From the NCBI GenBank assembly GCA_000320545.1, contig ADNK01001927.1:129232-193231 (forward strand): a stretch of DNA of 64,000 nt, given 5' to 3'. The notes below the pieces were generated by a model. The model ran no database searches, had not been told where the DNA came from, and was given only the letters and a program-made list of their open reading frames with translations. Origin of the DNA: Bigelowiella natans CCMP2755. Lineage: Eukaryota; Cercozoa; Chlorarachniophyceae. This document shows, one piece after another, positions 35,548-45,827 of the stretch; position 1 is the first letter of the stretch, and every line of letters starts with the position of its first letter. The translations under genes and the position numbers were made by a program.

Positions 35548-37114
35548 TAATTGTGTGTGTGATATGGTATGGAGAAAGAGAGTGGGGGGGGGGAGGAGGG
35601 GCGAGGAGGAGAATTATACCGGACAAGCTTTTAAAAACATGAAATATGGTACAGGAATGAAAAAGGAGATTCATCGCATGGAGATCAGACTAACACAACT
35701 GAAAAAACATCAAGAGATGATGATTCAGCAAATGGAAAGATCTATACAACGCAGGTCGTCTTCCTATTGGCAATGTTCTGCTTATACATATTATCGATAT
35801 ATCTTAATATGTTCAATATAAATTGATGACGGTGTGATAGTGTCTGCTAATCATTTGATGTATAGCCGAATTATTACCATAGAGCTTGTCATATCATAGC
35901 GTCCACATAGCAGCAAGTACATGGCTGCTAGTCGTTGCTGCTTCAATTGGTAGAGTAAATGATTGATTTATCGGTCTAACTCTTTTGTTGTAGGCAAATG
36001 ATACAGATGGGTCACGAGGCATCAAAGGGAAAAGGAGAGTCTAAAATAAACTTGAGAAAGAAAATATCAGCCCTTAAGAACGCTCTAAAAGCTAATATGA
36101 GAGAATTCAAAAAGGTTACTATCGATTTTTGCTCTTTTCCCTGAAATATCTACTACTACATTGTGTACTTGGTACTACTCTTTATTTCTGAATTATTTGA
36201 CACAATTATCAGGTTGAGCTTCTCGCAGAGGATGCAGAAGCACAAGGAAAGGATATCCAAGCCAATGTGGACATAATGGCTGAGAAACTAGGAGCTGTGG
36301 AGAACGACAAGCTTGATTTGGAACATGAGCTACAAACCAGTAAAATATCACGTAGAATTAACGAGAATAAGCTCTTGCTCTTGGAAAGAAAGAAGTTCAG
36401 AGCCAGAGAAATCTTGCGAAAAAAGGTGGAACTACTACTACTACTACTACTAAACTTAACAATGATCACACTGCTACTGTTGAAATGATGCGTGCGAGGA
36501 GAAACCACTTGCGGTAGTAACATGGTTGACGAAACTTCTAAGATTAGAAGAAGGCGTTATCATTTATTGCACTCATGAGAGCACATCGCTACCATTATAA
36601 TACCAATACCAGTGCTTCTGGCGAGGTGTTACTGTTGCTTGTAGTAAGTAGTAGTAGTAGTACTCTTTTAACAAATTGTCGCACCACATTGGTGGTGGTG
36701 GTGGTGGTGGTGGTCTTAGGAATTCACCCAAGCAGACTACGAGCTAGGAACTATGGGGTTAGCAAAGGAAGCAGAGATAGCCAAAAAGATCAACAAGGTA
36801 ATAATGTATGTAGTAGCAGTACTTTTCCTCTTGCGTTAAGCATACACGACATCACATGATAACAATATCCCACATATAAACATGCATACATACACACATA
36901 CTTAAAATCGAAGAATTAATTATGATCAATGAGCAACAACCACCTATATAGTACATACTTCAGCTGTTTCATCATTCCCAATTGAGGGTAAGAACGTTTA
37001 TGTTAATTGCATGGGTTGAAAATGATATTTTCGTAGGTCCTGCTCACTATGGGACAAAACTATCCAAAGTTTGCGGAATACATGGAGCAAATTCAAAGAT
37101 TTCTACTGGAATGA
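30342..37114 (+). CDS. CCDC40: CCDC40 homologue, axonemal coiled-coil ruler protein, about 939 aa
   Basis: Twenty-two exons join in phase: 30342-30411, 30477-30590, 30735-30793, 30881-31043, 31142-31282, 31394-31518, 31577-31985, 32141-32214, 32356-32487, 32626-32698, 33003-33178, 33463-33508, 33684-33735, 33934-34008, 34443-34800, 34943-35020, 35307-35391, 35655-35754, 35994-36114, 36213-36425, 36720-36797, 37037-37114. The second donor is the least certain. Nearly the whole protein is coiled coil. Family landmarks occur in order: DPNHQLLDRVQ, GVELYGFQQQLAKLQ, RWKTSLTGMKRRDE, ENTGPLEATIKTLKR, LMEKKIQLERET with KEIHRMEIRLTQLKKHQ, and the C-terminal QNYPKFAEYMEQI. CCDC40 pairs with CCDC39 to set the 96-nm repeat of motile cilia and anchors inner dynein arms and the nexin-dynein regulatory complex. 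CCDC39 is not in the window. Confidence 0.92.
33250..33312. repeat. Intronic (CA)n-(TA)n microsatellite
   Basis: A CA array passes into a TA array within the CCDC40 intron between 33178 and 33463. Confidence 0.9.
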
Positions 37115-38516
37115 GCTCTTATTTTCCTCTCAACCTTATATATCGCTGCACTAAAAAGGAGCTGCAATTCTGGTTTTTAAGTCATTCCAAATGGCAGCAA
37201 AGCAATCCCATGTATCGTTGTAATTAACAATGATGCTTCAAGCATCATGTGTTCTTGCTACTTATGTTATCTTGGATTTAAACATAGCCACAATGCACAC
37301 ACAAATGTCACGTGTCTACGAGATGAAATCCAATATGCATTTAAATTTACAGCCGGTCCTGGCTTAGTTTGCAAATATCTCTATATAGCGCGTGACGTGC
37401 TGTGCAAGACGGATGTAATAATAATTAATCAATTAAATTTGTTCGATGGTCATCCTAATGTGCTATGCAAAGCTGCGACAATAAATATATGCATGTACGA
37501 TATACGCGCTTATTTTCATAGGTCACTATCTAGCTTTGAAAATCTAGCAATGGCGACCTGCTGCCGCTACGCCGCTTTATTCGATCTATAATATCTATAA
37601 TATCTTTTTAACGCAGGACAATTAGCTCGTGCAGTTGCGCGCAAAGTACGACATGCTAGATGACCAAATCACAATGCATTTTCGATGCATGCAACATGTG
37701 ACCAAGGCAGGAAACAAACAGATACAATTTAAGCGCTGTAGCCGCTACATTGCACAGCTACATTAGGATGACCATTGAAAAAATTTAAATATTTCATTAC
37801 ATCCGTCTCATAATATCTTTTATGTAGTTCGGGTTTCCGATCTTACTCTCATTGCTTTATGTGGCGCATGTGTGGAGCTATCATCCATATTAGCTATGCA
37901 TTGTAACACCTGGTGCGTGTACTAGTGTAAGCAAAGCTAGCAGTGTGTACCACTTTAATGTAACGTAAGCGTAGCTACTATGGCAGTGCACAATACAGCT
38001 AGCCATGCAAAGGTAGAAATAAAGATGTTATCTAGATATGCATGTGTGTATAAAGATGTAGCGCTAGGGTGATCAAGTGATATTGACTATACATGCATTT
38101 TTTTGGTTTACAAGTAGGCATGCATAATGTAGCGCCCTTCAGTCTAGTATGTAGTGCTAGAGTGCGTGTTTACTTCATAGCAATGATGATTGCAAGCGAA
38201 TATTAATTAGCAATTGTTATCATGTTGTTACGTAACGTGCAGCCCATCTCTAGATTTAGCTGTTCTGCTCTAGTTAGCTTGTACTTGCTACGCATGCAGC
38301 TCAAAGTAGTCTAGTGATCAGTCCCATGCATATTTCCAGTCGAATCGCATGCAACGCAACATCAACAAAACAAAGTTTAAAAATCGGCAGTAACAAGGAA
38401 AAACCTGGGTGACTTTTCATGCTTACAGCCACGATGTAGACAACTCTGTTTTGCATTACATCGTCACGTTAATTGTACCCGTAGCATATCAAATAGCATC
38501 GTGGATACATAGATAT

Positions 38517-38558
<42 letters not shown>

Positions 38559-38726
38559 ATATACATACATGTAAAAATATGTGTGTGTGTGTGTGTGTGT
38601 TGTGTGTTTGTGTTACAGGTGACAAATCCATCCCTTATTCCTATTTTTGGTTCATTTAGGTGCACAGCTACACGGTACACGAATTGTTTCGTCTGTTGCG
38701 TTGTTGTGAATAACAATATGTTTAGT
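37115..38726. other. CATG-rich island with embedded LINE fragment
   Basis: Past the CCDC40 stop there is no supported exon. The composition shifts to the island type by about 37240 and stays so to about 38420, with the LINE insertion at 37609-37809 inside it. A (TA)n array at 38519-38552 and a (GT)n array at 38580-38602 follow, then the 3' flank of the receptor gene. Confidence 0.5.
37609..37809 (+). mobile_element. 5'-truncated LINE insertion with target-site duplication
   Basis: The 200-bp insert is a diverged copy of the last 200 bases of the element at 1-557, sharing acaatttaagcgctgtagcc and the terminal catccgtctc. It is bounded by a perfect 12-base direct repeat, ataatatctttt, at 37597-37608 and 37810-37821. 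That is the expected footprint of target-primed reverse transcription with strong 5' truncation. The residual reading frame is broken by indels. No poly(A) tract precedes the right-hand repeat. Confidence 0.85.
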
Positions 38727-39553
38727 TCAAACTATCTGTTGGTGTCTTGATGCAGTAACTCCCCCTCCTTTTATTACTGCTGCATCCATTGACTCGTCAA
38801 CGTTAGACTCTAGACGCTCTTCCATAAGTTTAATGATGGTGTCTTTCAACTCCTTTTCTTTCTTACGTGCCATTTGAAGTTTCAACTCAAAATCAACAAT
38901 CTTTTCGCTTAGATCCTTGTTCTTTTTTTCAGCTGCTAATCCAGCCAATTTCAACGTTTTGAACATTTGCAATGTCTGGAAAGATTTAAATCAGTAGCAT
39001 TGGTCAGTTTACCACAGTACTGGCTAATTACAGTTTATTACATTGTCTCTGGATTCACTTGCAGTAGTAGTTCCTGATATCCCAGAAAGTTCAGGATTGA
39101 TCATAGATGAAAATTCAACTTTTATATCTTGTTCCCTGCGCCCGATTGCACGCATGTGAGAGGTGGTCTCCCCTTTATAACTTTCGCGCGCTGACTTAGA
39201 ACTTTCCTCGACGTTTAACAAGATACCATATATTCTAGGACCTATTGTTATGGGATTATTTCGGGGTGAATATTAACGAGAATAGTAAACGGTTATTTCA
39301 CAGATGATGACGATAACGATGATGTCTAATTAGCTGCTGAAACACCACATAAACATTTTACCATAAAGTAAGCATTCGATAGAGAGAAACGTAATAAGGA
39401 TTCCTGAACTGAAGACCGCATATCCTTGATCAGGATTAAATCTTGGATGAAATCACACATATAGAAACACAAATTCAAATGAGAGATTTTGTTGAAATAA
39501 AATTGAACAAATTCTCTCGCATATATGGCTTTATGAATTTATTGGTGTTATGT

Positions 39554-39592
<39 letters not shown>

Positions 39593-41385
39593 CATTATAA
39601 ACATGGCGGTGTCTTACTCTAGTCCAGCGAAGAGAATGACAAAGATGATGAAGATGAAGACAGCGCAGTACAACGACATTGAGATTTCTTTCGATTCATT
39701 AAACCGATCTTCAACGTTTCTCAGCAAAAAGGCCAGGTATACACCGTAGAGCAGGAATGATAATTCAAATATCATAATTACATAGTACCACAGTTGAGAA
39801 CGACTCTTACACACCAATATGATAGCATCTTCTCCTTTATTATATTCTTCATGTGGGAGGGGAGGGTCAAGGACAAACCAAAGAAGGATGTATAAACTTA
39901 CAACAACAACTAAACCAACGACAGGTGCAAGAATCCCAAGGTCACTAAGATTACTACTATCTTGAACTTGATCTAAAAAGATGTGCTTTATCCTTCGGTT
40001 TTTGGCAAATAGTGGACCAAATACAAAAGCAAAACCTAGATGGCCAAGAGATGGTTGGCTTTGACAATACGCAGCGGTTGGATGAGGATAACCAACAATG
40101 ACGCAAACGAATAGAAGAATGCAGCCTATGTTGATGATTTGCATGATGTTGGGGCTTGCTGCCTTTATCCTAGGTTCTTTTCTCCAAAAATAGGTCAGTG
40201 ACATAAGTATGATCACCATAAAAATTAAAAATCCCGCTAAACAGGGGTATGCCATTCTAGTGTTGCTGTAGTTAAAGGTTGGAGGAGTCTCTTCACCGGA
40301 AGGAGCACTTTCAATCCCCGTTTGACCATTTGACCAATAGGGAGAACTTGATGAGCTTAGACCATTTTCAAACACAAAACCGTCGATTGAGGACCAAGTA
40401 GCAATCTTCTTCCATGAAGTAGTAGCTGTAACCCCAGATCCATAATATCCATAGTTTCTCAAATCATACTCTGCAATATCTCTATCCTGGTTCCCATTAA
40501 ACGAGACTACTCCAGATATTCCATTTGTACTACTTACCTTAAGCTTTTCGGTAAGATTCTTACGATAATTTGAGATACTATCATCACATGGGTTGCGGCC
40601 TTCTAATGCTAAGCTTTCTATTGCTGTCAGCAAAATCTTCATTGCATCATACGCGAAGTATGCATAAGAGTTGAGGCTTGTTCCATAGGAACTATAACTT
40701 GATGGTGGAGAAGATGCACTGTAGCTAATCCCACTATTGATGAATATATGGAAGTAGAAAGAAGAACAAGAACAAGAACAAGAACAAGAACAAGAATGAA
40801 ACATCATCAGATTGGACATGAGGGAATAGTAACTAATCTCTTGACCTTAATTGCTTATTTAAAAAATATGAGTTATTTGTCAGATAGGAAAATAATTCTG
40901 ATTAAGTACCGAAATCCTGTTATTATTCCTCCTGGTCGGTTATAAGTTGAGTTCCAATTTTGAGCAAAGTTGGTATACTGTTGGTTTGTATAAGTACTGA
41001 GAGGATTGAATGCAATAAAGCCTGGAGCAATTGGTGCGAAGGTAGGTGAGAACGATTCTCCGGAAAAGCCGTCAGATGATATCCACACCCAATCAGGTCC
41101 GTACATCCCAAGAGCTACTGCTTGTTCCAAGATGCGCTTAGTGTCACCGGACAAAGCAAATACAACTACAACACGAACCCGTGTTTTCTTAACCTAACAT
41201 AAGACACATAATCTCACCATTTTTTATATCAATACGACAAGGAAGTTGTGCTCACACAAGACAAAATATACATTATCTCACCGAATACGACAAGGAAGCT
41301 GTGCTCGAACAAAACAAAATATATCATCTCACCGGATATCAAGAAGCATACAATTTTTACATATAGCAAACCACGTTCATACGTA

Positions 41386-41417
<32 letters not shown>

Positions 41418-42295
41418 TACTTTCTCAAGAGCCGTCTGAAGAATATTTGTATTCGTTTCACCAGGGAAAAATTCCTACAAATGATAATGAATAAAGCACA
41501 CAATACTACTACTTCTAATAGAAATATAAACTATTACTTGTTGTGTAGCCACTGACAAGCCAGCAGTAACTGCTTTTGAAACTAAGGAAGCTGCTCCAGT
41601 ACTACCATATGTATCTAGAGAGTTAACGACGCAGATTTTTTTCCAACCAACATAGGTGACAAAAGCCACCATCGCTGCTGCTTGACCACTGTCTTCTGGA
41701 GTAGTGCGGAAGAAATTGGGATAAGTAGCTTTGTTGCTGAGCTCAGAACTCGTAGCGGCGTACGAAATGTGAGGCAGTCCAAAGACTGTTGCAAGAGGGC
41801 TAACAGCCTTGCTTGTTGAAGAAGAATTAGGCCCCAAAAAAGCAGCGACAAAGTTCGTTAACAGCAAATAAATTGCTGAGTTTGTGGCGGTTGTAAGGTC
41901 GGAATTGGAGCTCACAGAGGATTCTGAGTGAACATATCGTTTAGATGCTTTGTTCAAAGGGAAATGTTTGAAAATGTAAAAGAGAGTTGAGATATTGGTC
42001 TATTACCTGACTCGAGGAAGTATGAGACGTTTATGTTGGCGTTAGTACCAGTCAGCGTGTAGACAGTCGCAGCTGTAGCACCAACTACATTCATGCTGGC
42101 AAACGATGGTGTACAACTACCACCAAAGTAATCACACAAAGCAGCCCGCGCGGCTGCCTCACGTTGCAAACCAGCTGGACTCCTTCGCATTTGAAATATT
42201 CCACCAATGGGTACATTGCAGGTTGTCGATGATGATGATGCTACGGAAACAGATAGCCCGAATATGAGCAGACGGGTGGTAGTTGAAATCATCAT
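38727..42295 (-). CDS. GABA-B-like class C G-protein-coupled receptor, 856 aa
   Basis: Seven exons, 42007-42295, 41538-41923, 41421-41474, 40910-41193, 39618-40733, 39042-39234 and 38727-38975, join in phase. A signal peptide (MMISTTTRLLIFGLSVSVAS) is followed by a periplasmic-binding-protein-like ligand domain: AFLGPNSSSTSKAVSPLA, PNFFRTTPEDSGQAAAM, YVGWKKICVVNS, MYGPDWVWIS. Seven membrane spans lie at about 499-715, with RIKAASP in the first intracellular loop and SLGHLGFAFVFGPLFAKNRRI around the third span, both typical of GABA-B and related receptors. A cysteine-rich domain like that of metabotropic glutamate receptors is absent, again as in GABA-B. The tail, roughly 773-840, is a charged heptad-like coiled coil. 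Such receptors signal through heterotrimeric G proteins. The ligand cannot be told from sequence. Confidence 0.9.
41231..41334. repeat. Intronic tandem duplication, about 52 bp x2
   Basis: Two copies beginning aatacgacaaggaag and ending atctcaccg lie in the receptor intron between exons at 41421 and 41193. A few substitutions and a two-base length difference separate them. Confidence 0.85.
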
Positions 42296-43109
42296 GATAA
42301 ACCTAGAAATTGTACAACAATTAATCTTAGCTGCGTTGTATGGTTTAATGAGAGAATGCTATTGGTACTAGCTCCGATTGGAGAGATATTTGCGTTTTCC
42401 TCCTCCCCTCCGCAACCGCAAATCTACAGATGTCATGCTGAGAGTACGTTCCGGCCATCAAACGTCGCTCAAGTTCATGTTCGAAACGGCCTATGTTTCT
42501 CCTTGTTTTGGATTATTTTTCCGATAAATTTGAAGTAATTCGGTGGTAGTTGTTACCGTAATAACGTGAGTAGTCCTATACTCGCACATGATTGATGATG
42601 ATGATGATGATGATGACCGGTAGTAGTAGTTCCTAATAGATGATGTTTATTATTACAACAAATAAAACAATAATAGCTGTGTCATCATCATTTATGTAGG
42701 CTACTAGATATAATGCGACTTTCTTTTCTTGATGTCTCTCCTCTCTATTTTCCTACTGTCAAGCAAGCCAGTCGCTGAGGGGAAAATAGCATTGATTTTG
42801 GGTAATGCGCCTTTCCTTTCTTGATGTCTCTCTAACTAGTAGGAGACAGTCCTTCCGTTCGGACTCTTTTCCCTCCCTATCCCTACCGATTCTTCTACAT
42901 TCGTACACCGACCACAGCAGGATAACGAGGAAGGGAAGAAGACTATGTCAGTCTTCATAGTTGTGATCGTAAAAATAATAAATATTATTGTTGTTGGAGA
43001 AGGGTGTGGGAAGAATTCGTTGTATTTCTGTCAGCATCATCTTCACGATAGACATGAGATCGATCATCATTATCATTGTCGCGCACCCACAATTTATTTC
43101 ATCAGAAAA
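42296..43109. other. Divergent spacer between receptor and membrane-protein genes
   Basis: No supported exon. It lies between a minus-strand and a plus-strand start, so it should hold two promoters. A (GAT)n tract lies near 42593-42615. Two copies of ctttcttgatgtctctc (42724 and 42817) form a loose direct repeat. Confidence 0.4.
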
Positions 43110-45037
43110 ATGAGTAGTCGATACCGAGGAGTTCCCTCCGAAGAAATACCGACTCAATTTAACTTTGTTGGAGAGGTGGTCTAATGGCTACTACAACAGT
43201 ATGAGATGTCTGCATCACATCAGAAGTTTTAACTCCTTCGCTCCTTCCTCGACGGCTGATATATGCATACTCACCCTAAAGGTTCAACACGTTGCTGGTA
43301 TTATTCCTCCTATTTCAGTTCCATTTAATAGGAAGAGTGCTAAGGTAGTAAGTAAGTGAGTAAGTAAAAAGTACAAGACAAGCGCTTATCTTTCAATGGA
43401 AAAATCGCCTCTTGCAGCTTTTTTCAGTACTACTTTATGCCCTCCCCTCCCCTCCTCTCCTGTGAAAACTACGACGTTTAGAGTATTTTGAGGTACTCGG
43501 AGGCATTCAGTGCGTTAATCACATTATGGGTAAGTAGTAGGCATTGCAGCAGATGTATGATGAGTGATGGAATAAGCATTAGATGTAGTCATAGCAGCAA
43601 CGTGTGAATTGGATGCTTAAATCGTGAAGATATTGCTTCTTAATTATTATCTTTGTGATTGGCAAATGGTATTTTGTACGGATTTGGAACAATCCTTGCA
43701 TTACTTTTTGAATGATGTATCATTATTTGTGTGCCGTTGTATTTGGCAGATTATATCACTACTTGTGTACTGTTATTTGGCAGATTATATCATGTACAAA
43801 TTACGAAACACTCCCTGCTTCTTCGAATGTAATGCTTATACAGGTATTGTTGGCTGCTATTACAAACCGAGTAGAGGAAAACTCAGCATGCATGTTTATT
43901 GATGATAATAACCAACTTGAATCATGTTCAATACAATAATAAGGCATCTGGCGTATCATTCGTATTTGTTGCCTACATCTTTGATGCTCTCAACTTCCAA
44001 GGAAGATATTGGTTGGTGCTGCTACCTCTGATCGTTGGAGAATAATAGCTTGTATTAATCGACGATAGGAGTCCTGTCGTCGTACCGCTGCCAATCTCAC
44101 CCTCATTATTATGTGAAATGTTGATTGATATTCTCTCTGTGTGTAGTTAGTAAGCACTTGGTACGACAACGAGTAATAATAAGCATTTCATATCACGTGG
44201 CTAAAGAATGAAAATAGGAAATAATTTTGAAAAACAATCAAAAAGTAGTTATGATACCGATTGTGTGAGAACAGCCCTGATAGCTATCACAATTTCTTCT
44301 GACATTAAAGGGAGATTTGGCCAATCATGGAACTCTCAATAGACACTTTGCTTACATTAGTCACGCTTTCAAGGTAGTGATAATTTGTTGATCATCAGTG
44401 AGAAGATTGGGGGGAGAAATGGTAGTAGTGTGAAGATTGCTTCATGTTCACTGCACTCACCCACGGAGTCCTACCAGAGTATTGCTTACTACTTCTGCTG
44501 CTGTTATTTAACGCTCACATGATATCTTGGAAAAAAGCGGAGTCTGCCTCTTTTCAAAGTGCATGCAAACTATACATGGTGGCAGCATACCATATTGCTC
44601 TGAGGTATCATGACTACTACTATTACTACCACTATTGCTGCTGCTGCTTTAAGATGGAACTTTAAACATAGACTTTACAAGCAAACAATCTAAATGAGCA
44701 GAATATAGCTACTGTTTGGAATAGTATATTATTGATACATCATAAACAACCACCTACATATTATTGATACATCATAAACAACAACCTACATACATATATT
44801 AATACGTGCAGAGTGGAGGAGTTTTAGATTCGTGGATAGAACCAAGTGCTGGTGCAATTACAACAGCATTAACAGGAATATGCTTTTCGCAATCAATGTC
44901 AGTTGTAGCTCCTAGTGGTTTCTGATGCCTGCAGTTCTAATTTAATGGGTACTGTATATCGAGAAATAATAACAAGTATCATCTACAGGTTCATTGACTA
45001 CGTGCGACTGAAGAAAGGAGATTTTTACAACTATTAA
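43110..45037 (+). CDS. Small multi-pass membrane protein, partly resolved; MARVEL/synaptogyrin-like layout
   Basis: Exons 43110-43175, 43282-43344 and 43482-43529 join in phase 0 and read MSSRYRGVPSEEIPTQFNF, HVAGIIPPISVPFNRKSAK, LRYSEAFSALITLW. The next exon (43844-) gives VLLAAITNR and a Cys-containing loop (CMFIDDNNQLESC). A further coding stretch from about 43944 (GVSFVFVAYIFDALNF) is hydrophobic, and 44812-44901 (AGAITTALTGICFSQS) adds another span. A short tail IDYVRLKKGDFYNY could end at 45037. The order of a cytosolic N-terminus, a first span, a loop with two cysteines and further spans recalls synaptogyrin/MARVEL proteins. Joins after 43936 do not all close in phase, so the model is incomplete. 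Confidence 0.45.
44727..44790. repeat. Tandem duplication, 32-bp unit x2
   Basis: Two adjacent copies of tattattgatacatcataa followed by acaacmacctaca lie in an intron of the membrane-protein gene. Confidence 0.85.
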
Positions 45038-45827
45038 CAACAGCTTAAGTTCGGTTAAGGTTTCTCATACTCGCCACGCAATACTAGAATAATGGAATTC
45101 AGCATTCAATCACCTAGTGGTGCATGCTATGTGCAGGGACGAGGAGGATATGTAAGCATTATTATTGTGCGAAATTAAATAGCCTCTATGGTGAAACCTT
45201 ATTATCATTGTGCACTAGTGCATGCCATCCTAGCGACAGCATTCTAGTGTGAGTGTGAGTGTGATTATGTGTGAGTGTATATTGTATGCGTGTGTTGGGC
45301 TGACATATGTCATACACAGTAGACACACAGAGCCTACGTTAGCGATTATAGACACAATAGTATGATATATATGCTATTTATTAACATATTACAATGTCTA
45401 TTATAGCGTCTATGGTTGCTATTAAAAGCTTCATGCTGACTGTAAAGTATATGCTACGCCGCAGTCGCAGTGTCATGTTTTGCTGTGCATTTACCCAGTA
45501 CATGCTAGCATGGCAAGATGTCCAGAAGGACAGCAAGCTTCTACACGTCTGGCTAGCGCTGGCAAATTTTCGATAGTAACCAGTAGGACTATGAACTTCG
45601 AGTAGTCTCATTATCACGCATGCGGCCAGTTGCATGCGTGCATTTATTAGACATTGGCTGACACAAAATCTTACTCATAATTACGGAACATTAATGCCAC
45701 TGATGATATCTATAAGGGGACAAAGAGATCAATCTTTAAAATAAAAAAAAACTTCCCGTGGTTTGTTTAGATGCTTATGCAATGCGAGACTATTTGCACA
45801 TGTGTACTACTACAGAGAATTAAGCAT
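45038..45827. other. Non-genic spacer with island-like composition
   Basis: The stretch has gcatgc, tgtgag and gctagc words like the other islands. No exon or repeat family member was recognised. It ends at the stop of the large minus-strand gene. Confidence 0.4.

Noticed and set aside
43169-43250. tRNA-like start (ggtggtctaatggc) with a weak B-box-like stretch downstream.
   Set aside because: No acceptor-stem pairing or consensus GGTTCGAATCC box, and the start overlaps a well-supported exon end and GT donor.
43922-43943. An 18-base GT...AG segment that might bridge two membrane-protein exons.
   Set aside because: Its length is a multiple of three, so it does not restore the needed frame.
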